Of a DNA stretch of 64,000 bases, positions 38,289 to 49,384 are shown piece by piece (within the stretch, counting starts at the first letter, position 1; each line of letters opens with the position of its first letter). Origin of the DNA: Enoplolaimus lenunculus (taxonomy: Eukaryota; Nematoda; Enoplea; Enoplida; Thoracostomopsidae); the NCBI GenBank assembly GCA_030248215.1, contig JASANG010003745.1, forward strand, positions 1-64,000, in the 5' to 3' direction. Position numbers and translations under genes: made by a program. The notes under the pieces were generated by a model. The model did not search any database. It saw only the letters and a program-made list of their open reading frames with translations, and had not been told where the DNA came from.

Positions 38289-38562
38289 CCAATGTACAGA
38301 ACAGGGTCGTAACGGTAGTATGAGCGCGGGTTCCTTAGCGTAAACTTAAGCCTAAGCCTGAGCCTAAAAATAACCTTATACTTGAAGCCTAAGCAAAAAA
38401 TGTGTACGCCCTATCTGAGGAACAGGGTTGTAACAGAAATATAAGCGTGTTCCTAAGCGTAATCCTAAGCCTAAGCCTAAGCGTAATCTAAAGCCTAAGC
38501 CAAATCGTAAAAATAAGGTTATACCTAAAGCCTAAGCAAGAAATGTGTAGCACCTATCTAAA
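38289..38562. repeat. two tandem TTAGGC-core MITE copies
   Basis: First copy starts gccaatgtacagaacaggg, second restarts at 38410 with gaggaacagggttgtaacag. Both have cctaagcctaagcg/cctgagcct cores and end aagcaaaaaatgtgta or aagcaagaaatgtgtag. Confidence 0.7.
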
Positions 38563-38960
38563 GCATTTAAAAGTTGAAATTTCGTTTCTCTTTAACTCTG
38601 TCTAAAGCAGGGATACGTCATAACAGATTTATGGATAGACTACGTTTAATTTTGCATCAATCGTTTTGAAGTGCGTATTAGCAGGGTTTGAAATTTTATT
38701 GTAATTTAATTTTATTTGAAAGTAATTTGTTATTCGAATTTGACGCTGTTATACTTGACTTCGCAATTTTTGCCATTTTAGGTGATACGGTTTTAACGTT
38801 TACTTGTGGTTTAATTTAGAATATTTATTAGTAGGATTTTAATTATTTTACGTTGCTATTGGCTCGCCGCTGTTGTCACATCGTGGCATGGAACAAAGCA
38901 ATTTTCAGGTAAGTGTATGTTTTTGTTTTAACGATTTTTTGTGGCATTTAAAAACGTTAA

Positions 38961-39257
38961 AACCCTATTCACACGTGCAAGTTTGTGCAACGAAAACTTG
39001 CACGTGCAATTTGCATGTGCAAGTTTGGTCACAAATCAGCTCTGAAGTTCTTACAGCTGCAAATTATTCACTGGAATTCATGCTATTGAATTTAATTCGC
39101 ACCTGTGAATGCCACGGTAAGTCGTTCAAATTTTATGCACCTGCAGTTTGATTGGTCAATCGGAATACTCCTTTGGAAATACTTGCAGCTGCAAGTATTT
39201 CGTGCAAATTGCAGCTGCGACTTCTCGCTGAAAAATCTTGCACGTGTGAGTGGGACC
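38961..39257. repeat. E-box MITE, ~297 bp
   Basis: Inverted ends aaccctattcacacgtgcaag and cttgcacgtgtgagtggg. Internal gcagctgcaagtatttcg and gcaaattgcagctgcg. Contains several CACGTG and CAGCTG hexamers, both E-box forms. Confidence 0.82.
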
Positions 39258-39448
39258 TGAACCTTCAAATCTATGTCACCTTAGTTAATATTTCAGTTGG
39301 TTTGGTGGTAGAATGCATGATATATCTCTATTTTAGTCTAATTTGCATCAGAATTAATACCTTGCTATGTTCCATTTCTAAAAATATTTTGTAGTGATAG
39401 GCGCTTAGCATGAAAATGCTCCTCGAAAATACGGCCATTTGGTCGTTC

Positions 39449-39545
39449 GATGCTTAGGCTTAGGAACACATTTTTGCAACGCTTAGGCTTAGGCTTAGAA
39501 ATACGCTAAATCTACCGTTACGCCCCTAAAAGTAACATTGGCCCT
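39449..39545. repeat. TTAGGC-core MITE, right part
   Basis: Core cgatgcttaggcttaggaac and acgcttaggcttaggcttag, right end cccctaaaagtaacattggcc; nearly identical to the right half of 3030-3205. Confidence 0.72.
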
Positions 39546-39559
39546 AGGCCTAAACCTAA

Positions 39560-39654
39560 ACATAATAATGGACGACAAATTGTCGAGTCGTCGAGATATC
39601 GGATTACAGTTGTCAGTTGACGAGATGTCGAGCTACGAATTGTCGTGATACACC
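39560..39654. repeat. GACAAATTGTCG-type MITE fragment
   Basis: ataataatggacgacaaattg, cgagatatcggattacag and gctacgaattgtcgtg; abuts the TTAGGC MITE at 39449-39545. Confidence 0.55.
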
Positions 39655-39853
39655 TGACAAAATTTTGTCCAATGTTCTTCCGCCAATACCTTGTAATACT
39701 TGAACTGGAAAACGGAAAGCAGAGTAACTTGCAGCTTAGTATCACAATCTAAGAAACAATTATAAAATGTGTCAAATAGCATTAATAGTAACCTGGCAGA
39801 AGACTAAATGAAAGCGGTAGTTGACACTGGAACATTTTGCAATAGAGTGTCTG

Positions 39854-40129
39854 AAGCCCTTTTCAGAAGTGCAAGTATTTACTGTGTGATCTTACTGCTG
39901 CAAATTGCACGCAGAACTTGCAGTTTTTATCAGCCAATGAGAAACTGGCAGCACTAAATTCAGTGAACTTGCGCGGTTGTTCACACATGTGAACTAAATT
40001 CCTAGCTATGATTTTAATGAGTTTTTTGCAGCTGCACGTTTTCGAACGGGATTTTGGACAAAACTTTGCAAGTGCAGGATGCAGCTACAAGTTCTCGTAG
40101 CAAAAACTTGCACGTGTGAATACGGCTTT
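39854..40129. repeat. E-box MITE, ~276 bp
   Basis: Ends aagcccttttcagaagtgc and gcacgtgtgaatacggctt; internal gcagctgcacgttttcg and gtgcaggatgcagctac. Confidence 0.8.
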
Positions 40130-40231
40130 AAATTTTAGAAAGTACTTTTCAGTTTTTTATGCGGGCAGAAATTTTTTAAAAAGTATAGGAATGCTTTTGT
40201 AGAAAGCAGTTGCCGCAAACAATTTAAATTC

Positions 40232-40409
40232 TACAGCCAGTGCCGGAGCAGGGGGCTAGGGTGGCCTCTCAGAATTCCGGGGTGAGAGCCGCTTGCGATG
40301 ACAAAATTTTTTGCAATTTTTTTTGTTTAAAATCTTGTTAACGTTGAGGCCCCTCTTTGAGGTGGAGCCCCCCAAATTGGAGGTATGGGGGTTGCTGCTC
40401 CGGCCCTGT
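40232..40409. repeat. MITE with GCCGGAGCAG / CTGCTCCGGCCCTG ends
   Basis: Inverted ends tgccggagcaggggg and ttgctgctccggccctg, with gtggcctctcagaattccgg and ttgaggtggagccccc inside. A second copy is at 52278-52469. Confidence 0.65.
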
Positions 40410-40670
40410 TTATAGCATCTACCCAACTTTAGGTTAACTTAATCTAAAAAACCCTATTTTAAATTGACTACAAAACTGTTCAAGCACTAAATTTTCACAA
40501 ATCGGTCTAATCATGTTTTTATCTGTCTGGCCGTCGCTGAATCGCATCAACTGATTTGAAGATTTAGATAACTAGTTTAGTTAAAAATTAGCGATTATCC
40601 TCGCAAATAACTTTTAGATTGCCCATGATGATACCTTTCTATCTTCACTCTCATGGTTGAGCCCAAGTCC

Positions 40671-40800
40671 GTAGCCAGCTTACCTTGCTAGGAGGGCTGA
40701 AAAACATTTAACAGCGGCATAAAACGTTGTGCGATGATTTACACAAGCGAGTTTGAAACTTTTCTAGGGGCGAGATAAAATTTTCCATACGAGACGGACC
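40671..40800. repeat. CCCGTAGCCAG-type MITE
   Basis: Starts gtccgtagccagcttacc, then ttgctaggagggctgaaaaa and gaaacttttctaggggcg; right end decayed. Confidence 0.55.
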
Positions 40801-42897
40801 GGTTCAATCAAGTATCGTTTTGTAGTTTTTGTGATGATAAAACGTGGCGCCGTTGGCTAGAAACAAAGGAGCGCAACTTATTCCAGTTGGCTTCCCTTCC
40901 TAATTTGAAATATAGGCAGGTATATAAAGTAAAATTGTGTTCAAAATAGAAGATCTGAAGCTGAAGCAGTCTATTTAAAATTTTCTCCATTCGACCTTAC
41001 TTGTACGGCACCCATGCCAGTGCGTCTGACATGCACGCACTGATTAAACGGACTCGTTTTTTATAATGAGGAAATTATAAATATTCGGTTAATATCAACT
41101 GAAAATTAAAACCGATGCTGTTAGTATAATAACTTGAAGTCACGCAAAACTATTTTTTGTAAGGCGTACAAAGTATTTAAAGCCTACACACAGGTTCTGG
41201 GCAAAGACAATTGTAAAATGATTATATTCACGCTCAGCGTTTTACTCAGACAACGTTCGTGACCAGTCAAATTTATTGGCGACCCATACTGTAGCCAAAG
41301 GTAATCAATTTTCTTCTTTCGCTCGAATACTCAATATGGCGGACGTACGCGCGGTATAAGCCAAAGTCTACTTAGCTATGTAATAATGATGATAGAAAAA
41401 ATTTATTCAACACAGCGCGCAGCGCGATGTCACCACCATCGATTGCCGACCGGAACACGAGCGATATTTCAAATATTTATAGCATGTCAGTAGTCACGAA
41501 TGAATGCTGCCGGAAAGTTGAAAAAAGGGTTATACTACAGACTTTGATTATCAGACGTTAATTGTTAACGCTTGTTATAGTTGAATAAATCCGTGTTTAG
41601 TCCAATCTAATAGCTATGCTATTTGCTCCAAACAGCCTATTCAACAAGTATACCATTATTCACTAGCAGATAGTTTCCAACTGCTTATTCACATGTAGAG
41701 TTACTAGTTTGTTGCTTTTATATAAACCACCTTAGCTTTAGTCAACTTATAAATTGACACGCCAAATAGTTGCCTTGTGATCAAGGCATCTTAGTTTGAC
41801 CATTTGCGGTCTTGTACACATTCTCTCTACATTCAAGGTTTAGGGCTTAGGCTTAGCAGAAAGTCAAGGCGAAAATTTTGGTTTACAATTGTAAGCTTTT
41901 TTCTAAAATAAGTGTGTGGAGGAACTGTGTACAATTGCCGATATATTTGAACTGGATTAAAAAAACTTGGAGCAATTGTTACGCTAAAACTTGATTTGGT
42001 CTTTGTTCGAAATTATACCCAAACAGTAAAATGCAAATCGTGCCTTGAGACCTTAAAAAATCGAATTTTTCAAAAGTTCAAATTTAAGCGTGGAACGACC
42101 AGTGGAAGTCATGTGAGAAGCGCAAATATGGAGAAATTTTCAAAATCGAACCATTTTGGGCAAATGCCGACTGGGGGGGGGTAACCGAAACGACCCATGG
42201 CAAATGTCGTACGATTTATTAAAGTCGCCTAAAAATAAGTTATTGCAAAAATTGCCTTTAATACTGTTGTTAAGTTTAAAGTTTCTCACGTATATGAACT
42301 TCCTTCAAAATCTAAAACTTTTCCGTACTAGCTAAGTAATTTTAGTACTCAAAAACGGGCTTTTATAGACACCCGTCGATTTTGACGTATACGAACACTA
42401 GTGCGACGCTAAAAAGTAATTAAATTTTCAATTTTTATTATGGTGATGATTGTTGTGTGTATAGTACAGCGGATTTTTACTTGATAAAAAATGTGTATGT
42501 GATAACTTGCAGGAGTGTATATATGTGTTCTGGGATACGGGCTTATATCACCTCTGGAAATTTCTAGAGAGACAAGAAAAAAGTACTTTTAACAGAGTTT
42601 AGAATAGTCATTCCTGATAACACATTGAACTAAGTTTTTACATGACATACATTACGAAATACGATCCTTGCTACACCACTCGTACATCTGGTTGTTTTTG
42701 CTACAACATTCATTAGCGAAATACGCGGTTCGTGAGTAAAACTATCATTTTCTTTCAAGTTTTTTTGTCATCTGCTCTTATCGCGATGTGCGCAAATTAT
42801 AATATAGACTTTCTTGCGCCACTGTATACTTCGCGACTTTGTAGTCGTAGACCGCGGAACGGGAAGGCTAGGCGGCTATAGCCCCGCTAATATTTTC
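40801..42897. other. no recognisable feature
   Basis: About 2.1 kb of AT-rich sequence with no supportable exon, RNA gene or repeat that recurs in the window; only short degenerate TTAGGC near 41840. Confidence 0.4.
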
Positions 42898-42985
42898 GGC
42901 CCATATAAAAATTGAGGGCGGAACGGTTTTTTGTGGGACTGCAATAGATTAATCTTAAGCTTTAGACTTAATTTTTCATATGGCA
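42898..42985. repeat. TTAGGC-core MITE, left half only
   Basis: Starts ggcccatataaaaattgag; has ggcggaacggttttttgtgg, gactgcaatagattaatc and taagctttagac, then diverges before the hexamer core. Confidence 0.65.
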
Positions 42986-43289
42986 GAGTACGGGAGTAAA
43001 GCTTTCATTAACAAGGTTCTTCGCTCTCCATCGGTCGTAAATTTGTTCCGACAGCATTTAAAGAATTCTATGTTAGGAAAATGTTTTGCCGTCTATTAGT
43101 TGACACTGTCAACCGATAGACGACAAAATTGACATCCTGGTTATGGGTCTTCGAACTGGTGATAAAGAACATTAGCAGCGTAACCAGGAAGCCAGCACAA
43201 AGTGGCGGCATTGCACACTGGAATTTGTTGGTAACAAATTCCAGTTGGTTACATTTGCTAGCAAATTGGTGACATGCGACGAAAAGTTG

Positions 43290-43448
43290 GACCCGTATCA
43301 CTTTAAGGGGCGTCCAGCTTTCTGTTGAGTCTATAAAAGAGTAGGTTTAGATTCTAGATTACATTTTTGCTTAGGCTTAGGCTTAGGCTTAGGCTTAGGA
43401 ATACGCTTAATCTACTGTTAATACGTCTCTTAAACCAAAACACTGGCC
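43290..43448. repeat. TTAGGC-core MITE, perfect 8-bp TSD
   Basis: Flanked by aaaagttg at 43282-43289 and 43449-43456. Starts GACCCGTATCACTTTAAGGG; core is five uninterrupted cttagg units at 43373-43402; ends AAACCAAAACACTGGCC. Confidence 0.87.
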
Positions 43449-43701
43449 AAAAGTTGAAATCATTTGAAAAATTATCTGCTTTGATTTGACCAAATTTGTT
43501 AATCAAAAATAATCGCGCTCCGTTAAACTAATTGATTTCGCCAATATTTTTGTTAGCACCGTTTAGCGACGTTCGGCACAGTAAACTAGTACCGCAACCA
43601 TAAAACCCAAAATTTATTGATTAAAAAGAGTAGTTACAATGTCGTATACGTACAGTTTGAACGAGTAATTATTAGCGTAATTTAAATTTTTATCCACACA
43701 G

Positions 43702-43849
43702 AGCGCAATATTGTTACGGTTGGGACCAACGAAAATGTCACCCTGACAATATATACACCAGCATTAGGTAGTTTTAATGTCAATTTCAATTGTCAATAAT
43801 GTGGTTTCTTACAGGTTCGATTACCCGATGTATACGCAGGGCATTGTAG
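43702..43849 (+). CDS. candidate 3' end of an unknown gene (two mini-exons)
   Basis: Exon-like stretch 43702-43767 follows tatccacacag and reads RNIVTVGTNENVTLTIYTPAL, ending one base into a Gly codon at gtagtt. A second acceptor, tttcttacag, at 43805-43814 continues in the compatible phase as GSITRCIRRAL and TAG at 43847-43849. The first part looks protein-like with an N-glycosylation motif NVT, but I recognise no family and found no upstream exon. This could be chance. Confidence 0.2.
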
Positions 43850-44206
43850 GCTCAGGTATTACGGATTTAAACATTCTAATAAGAGTTCCTGCCAACGGCA
43901 ACTGCATTTCATTAGGAGTAATGTTTATTAAGGAACAGTGGCTCCGTACTACAGTGTTGAGTTTTAAAACATCCTTTAATCCCCTAATGTACTGTTGGAT
44001 ATTACGGCCCATGCTACATATTGTTCTATGGTTGTCACAACGAATGCTAGGCACCAAGTGTATTGGAAATATGCCATTCATAACGTCGTTAAACGTAATT
44101 CAGGGCATAGTAAAATGAATTGCTGGTATTTTTTCAAATGAAATTCTGTTATGCATCGTTCACTATAAAAAATTTCAGTTTGCCACCGAAACCATCAAAA
44201 GGTGGG

Positions 44207-44412
44207 CTTAACACGTGTCAAATTTTAAAATTGTCATCCATTAACCGTGCCATAACATAAAAATTGCGTTAACCGTACCCTGACGCTTGTTACAAAATAC
44301 TCTGGGACACGTATTACGATAGGGTTGCGGCATGTGTTAGGGTAAGGTTAACGCAATTTTGCATCTAGAGTAGGGGTAGCGCATGACAATTTAGAAAATT
44401 GACACGTGTTAA
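44207..44412. repeat. foldback MITE with TTAACACGTGTCAA ends
   Basis: Ends cttaacacgtgtcaaattt and aaaattgacacgtgttaa are inverted, and inner attgcgttaaccgtaccct pairs with agggtaaggttaacgcaat. Each end carries CACGTG. Confidence 0.78.
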
Positions 44413-45623
44413 CCGTGCGTTATTGAAGCCATTTAACTTTTTTTTGATCAACAACAAATTATATAAAACATGTGAGTAAACAAGTCCAGCGATCGGCCAC
44501 GTGTGTACCAGTTGAAGGAAACTTCGCCAGCGAAGCGAGTAAGAAGCCAGATGCATGTGTTCCATAAACTGTAATCACAAAATCTTAGATTAAAGTGTTT
44601 ACGCTTAGAAAAATACATTCTTCAAGTAGGTTTAAGTTTTCCCAAAAATTGAAAAGTATGATTTGCGGCGTAGGCCCGTAGAATAGAACAGGCTTCGATT
44701 TGGTAACAGTGGTTTTTGATACCGTTTCAGTACTTACTTAGGTTTGCTGGATGTTTTCGTATTTTTTGACCAGTAATTATTTGGCAATTCGATGAAATTA
44801 CGATATAAACCCAATTTGCCTAAAAGTCGCAAGTTTACATTTTTGAATACAAAAATTAGCCAAAAAAGCGATTTGGCTTAATAGCAGTATTAGCGTTGTA
44901 TGTACATATATTGATGCAATTAAAGCCTAAAGCAATTTTATCCAACCAGCACAGTGCGACGTTTATATTGGGCGACTAGAAAGCAACAATTATAGTAATT
45001 GCCTCGGACGCATCTCGGATTTCTTTCAGCACGGGATAACTGCGTCTAAAAGTTATTTTTTTGCAAGCAAGCGTAACGAACGAGAAAATTTTTTCTGACC
45101 TTTGCAGGTTTTTTTACAGTCGACAAAAATGCCTGTTTTCGAGTATCATCAAAATTTGAACGGAAATACGCCCCCCTTATTCATCACTCTATACGGCAGT
45201 GGTAAAATGTCGTTGTGTCATCTGTGGGTGAATTTTGGCTAAATTGCATTAGTATGTTTGGGGCTTTGACTTCTAAACCCACGAAACTTTAATAGGTTCA
45301 AGTTTATGATTTAGTTTTAGCTGTTTTAAAAACTAATTTTTTGGTTTAATATTTTAAAGCCATAGGTTTAATTTCTGGTGTCTTGAGCGAAGTCTGAAAA
45401 TTACACACCGTTGAACTCTTTGAAATGAGCAATGAAACAGCATTTTTGTACCATATTTTGTTTTGCTTAATAAAGAATTTAGTTCGGCTGTTAAAATAAG
45501 ACCAAAAGTAGCAACGATAAGTCCAACCAACGCGGTCAAGTTATTAGAAAGAGCTACAAAAATGGTTTCAATCCATGTAAATTTTAGAGGAATATAGTTT
45601 TCACACTGCACTGTAGAAGACAA

Positions 45624-45740
45624 TGCTTAAGCTTTAAACTAATTTTTTATTTATTGTTAAGTTTAAGCTTAGTTTTTGACTTATCTTTAGGCTAAAACGT
45701 AGGCATACGTGTAGGATTTAGGCTTAGAAATATACTTAGA
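45624..45740. repeat. TTAGGC-core MITE, decayed
   Basis: Has atgcttaagctttaaact, gtttaagcttagtttttg and ggatttaggcttagaaat; no clear ends. Confidence 0.45.
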
Positions 45741-45871
45741 ATTTGCAATATAAAACCTGTAGCTCCTGTTGCAGCACGACTTTGATATTCGTTCGACGTT
45801 TGTGTATCCCAAAGACAGTAAAGCCATGCTACAACTGACTTGTACCGCGATCCCAAGAGCATAAAAAATTT

Positions 45872-46067
45872 TGCCCATGTAAAGATCAGCGGCGGAACGT
45901 TTTTAGTGGACTATAAAGCAGTAAACTTAAGCTTTAGACGATTTTATGCTTGGCTTAGGCTTAGGATTAGGATTGGCTTAGGAATATGTTCATTTTTACG
46001 CTTAGACTTAGGTTAGGCTTAGGAATGTGCTTATAATGATGTACCATCTCTGTTTTTTACGCTGGCT
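45872..46067. repeat. TTAGGC-core MITE, perfect 8-bp TSD
   Basis: Flanked by aaaaattt at 45864-45871 and 46068-46075. Starts TGCCCATGTAAAGATCAGCG and ends CTGTTTTTTACGCTGGCT; core gcttggcttaggcttaggat. Confidence 0.85.
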
Positions 46068-46689
46068 AAAAATTTAATTTCTTATATCAACTAACCGCAA
46101 GATAAACTAAATGGACAATACATTAAACGCACTGTTATTGGCGGACGGCTTTTGAGAAATCCCGAATCAGCCACTGCACTAGAAATATAAACAACGAACA
46201 CCTCAAGTATATTCCAGCTTTAAAATAGATTTCAGTTTTAAGCCACATTTCACTATGAACCAAAAATAAAATGCCCCAAATTAATCAAACCAAATTATAT
46301 TGGACACTAGCCGGCTTCAGAATTCAAATTTAATATTCAGCGTGCCAGGTTCTAACAATTAAACTGAACAACTATGTGCAAAAAACGACATTTCATCCCA
46401 AAAGTTTTAATTAAGCTAGTGCTGTGTCGAAAATTGGATGAGACTATAATTTTTACTTCATGTTCATAAGGCAGGTACCACTGGGGTACATAAGAAATAA
46501 AGCGGTGATATCTCTTATCGGAAATTTTAAAAACACACTAGAAACAGTTTTAGTATGCTTTTTAATAGGATGAAATTATGGATTTTCGAGGGCAAACGCG
46601 TTTACGCTCCGTGTGCTCACTCTGCGAAAATTTTCACATAAGGTTTATACCTACCATTCTGAAACAAAATCCTAACTGCGTCACTGGCC

Positions 46690-46785
46690 ACTATATTGGG
46701 CAAGGATGCGCCGAATAACATGGGTGTATTTTCTGGATAGGCAAAATAAATATTAGTCCCCCTCTTATACGGGTAACTACAGTAT
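46690..46785. repeat. TA-flanked MITE, right-end fragment
   Basis: Has gccgaataacatgggtg, ggcaaaataaatattagtcc and the end cttatacgggtaactacagta. Confidence 0.65.
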
Positions 46786-46842
46786 ATACCTAAGAAATTA
46801 GCTTAATGAAACCAAAAGGTGTATAAGCTTAAACTTTTTTGG

Positions 46843-46933
46843 GCCCATGTAAACGATCAATTTTTTGCACGCTTAGACTTAGACTTAGGAATATGCTTAT
46901 ACTACTGTTCCACCCCTGTTCTATACATTGGCC
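46843..46933. repeat. TTAGGC-core MITE, short (91 bp)
   Basis: Starts GCCCATGTAAACGATCAATT and ends CCTGTTCTATACATTGGCC; an internally deleted form with core cttagacttagacttagg. Confidence 0.75.
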
Positions 46934-47875
46934 CCTCTTTGCATTGAACATACCTGACGAATGATGCCGTCATTTTCAGCCAATTATACTGAATCATTTT
47001 TCAAGTTTTGTAATGTGACACTTTCACACCTGTATGTCGGAGCCAAACAGTCTCAAGCTTGACTATGTATATACAAAATACATAACCAGATGAGGCCTAA
47101 AATTTCTGGAAGGATTTAGATAAATCGACGCCATCCGCGAGAAAAGGTTCAAACGAGCTTTCCACGACAGCCGCTTCTGAATGTTTCATGCCCCCATCCA
47201 TATAGTATGTTGACCTGTCTTAAGGCATGTATGGTGTTCCTAGTTTTCCTGTAATTTATCTCTCTTTGCCAAACCTCGAGACCGCAGCTAGGATTTTGGT
47301 TTGAGTAGGGTCACGCTAATTGCTTAAAGCATACATATATAATTTTGTTTTTAATTCTATTTACCTCAGCTAGCATTTAGTTATTATACGCAAATAAACT
47401 AACTTGATTGGACAGACCATAGGTTCCCCTCTGATTACGCCTCGGCTAAACGTTCTGGTTTACTTTGCTCAGCGATAAAACTTTACCTTGGGTTTGACTC
47501 GAGTATACAAATTACCTAATCGGCCTAAAAAGAGCGAATAAGCAGCAAAGTTATGAAATTATGATAAATAACTAGCGTGTTTGCCGATGCGGCTTGAATA
47601 TGAATTAGCAATTATTTTGTCGTTCGTGTATAAGCAATGAGTAAAAATTATTGCACTCTCTGGCACAGTCTGTAATTATTATGCCGGTGAAGATATACTG
47701 TGAGGTGGTATTTTTTGTCTTCGCAAAATTCAGGTTGCAAACGGCGTATCGAGAAAGTTGCACATTGATGGGGGCCGCCGGCGCCGAAGAAAACGACTAA
47801 AATATTGACTCAGAATTGGCTGATTCCAGAGTGATTATTTGATAAAGAGTTTTGATTTGCAAGGAAACAGACCCG

Positions 47876-48028
47876 TAGCCAGGTCACCTGCCAGGGCGAA
47901 AAAATTTTCAGGAAGGATATACAAGGGGTTTTGATGACTTACAAGTAACGTTGAAAATTTTCTAGGCGGCCAAAATTTTTCGGGAAGAATAAGCCTCTTC
48001 CTTCTGGTCCCCTCTGTTTACGAACCCG
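47876..48028. repeat. CCCGTAGCCAG-type MITE
   Basis: Starts cccgtagccaggtcacctg and ends ctgtttacgaacccgc; subterminal gaaaattttctaggcgg and ccaaaatttttcggg. Confidence 0.6.
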
Positions 48029-48068
48029 CAAAGTCAGAAAACAATTGTAGCCATTAGATGTAATATAT

Positions 48069-48224
48069 ACATTGCAAAACATAACGAGTCAAATTATTGA
48101 CTCTCTCCGAAATATTCTGTGAATCGAACTTTTTACTCTGGCGGAGCCGAATTTTGACTCAGTTTGTGTAGCAGGAAAAACCTATTTCGGAGATAGCCAA
48201 TTTGACTCTCCATTTTTTGCAGTG
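48069..48224. repeat. GAGTCAAATTTGACTC palindromic MITE
   Basis: Starts cattgcaaaacataacgagtc and ends gactctccattttttgcagtg; internal ttactctggcggagccg and cctatttcggagatagcc. Confidence 0.72.
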
Positions 48225-48631
48225 TAAATACATCACTGAATGTTTGGCGTTCGGCTTAGGCTTTTAAAACATTGAACAGAAGAACATTAGTCAGACAACA
48301 TATCAATTTTTGAACACATTTCCAAGTTTCCTGTGATCGCTTGATTTATGTTGAATACCTTAATATTAACGTAGACTTGTATTGCCGTTTGAGTTCAACG
48401 GAGGTAAAATCGTACCCGTTATTCGATATAAACCATCCGTTCCTCTCAGTACAAATATTGTATAAAATATCCACGGCATATAAGTAGGTTGTTAATTAGC
48501 AATATTGTTATATTTTCAAATTGCACATTCATCACACTGACATTCCTGTAATTTTTAACTATAACATGCTGCTAACAACAGGTTATAACAGCTGACTGCA
48601 TAAAACCCCGCTAGTGATGTGAGCTATGCAC

Positions 48632-48772
48632 ACCCATAGCCAAATGGTGCCCGGGAGGGAGGGCTTGGAATAGCTTTGCATCCATTAGAAAATTTTTAAT
48701 CGCGCTTAAAACCATTGAGTGCGTGTCCTGAAAAATTTTTTACCCCCGCCTGGCAACGTGACCTACTACTGG
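48632..48772. repeat. CCCGTAGCCAG-type MITE, reverse and decayed
   Basis: Starts cacccatagccaaatgg and has cctgaaaaattttttaccccc and cctggcaacgtgacc near the other end. Confidence 0.4.
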
Positions 48773-48915
48773 TCTGGAGTGGTGATTTATGTTGTGTACG
48801 AGCTTAACCAGGATTTTATTTCGGAAGGATATAACTCCAAATAAAACAGATTGTGGAAATTAACCCCAGCTGGACAAGCGAGATTACTTCTGGACGTTTT
48901 AGCATTAAAGATTGT

Positions 48916-49384
48916 AAGGGTGGCGATATACTGGTCATGTGCCGTCGTTCGTAACCGTCCGTCACCCGTTCGAAGCGGTCCGTCCACCGTACGAAGCCGT
49001 CCGACACGTCCGTCACAGTCCGACGACGTCCGTCACCGTGCGTTATTGTACGCAAATTACACACGCATGATACCGTATAGTGACGGACGGTGACGGACGG
49101 CGCGCACGGGTGACGCACGGTGCCCTGGTGTCAACAAAAGTATAGTACAACACTGGGTTGCGCGATACTTTTGTTGACGTCCGGCGCCGTTCGTCACCAT
49201 CGGTCACTATGCGGTATCATACCTGTGTAATTTGACTGCGATAACGCACCGTGACGGACGGCGCCGGACGGTGACCGATGACATCGCCGTACGGTTTACG
49301 GATCACGCCGCATTGGTGACGCACGTTGACGGACGGCGCCATACGGGTGACTGACGGTGCCGCACAACGAGTATAGCGCCACGC
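48916..49384. repeat. GC-rich inverted pair of GTCCGTCACC-type MITEs
   Basis: Two elements back to back, about 48916-49154 and 49155-49384. The first starts gggtggcgatatactgg and ends aagtatagtacaacact; the second starts gggttgcgcgatacttttg and ends cgagtatagcgccac. Both are filled with variants of gtccgtcaccg / cggtgacggac, and the halves are inverted relative to each other. GC content is far above the surroundings. Short frames here are not genes. Confidence 0.7.

Noticed and set aside
43777-44118. Forward 113-codon frame with NPLMYCW, resembling a GPCR NPxxY motif
   Set aside because: No seven-helix context, no other receptor motifs, and the opposite strand is equally open (43821-44081); the match is short and probably chance.
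48787-49118. Arg/Thr-rich frames on both strands
   Set aside because: They read through the GTCCGTCACC repeat filling of the inverted MITE pair.
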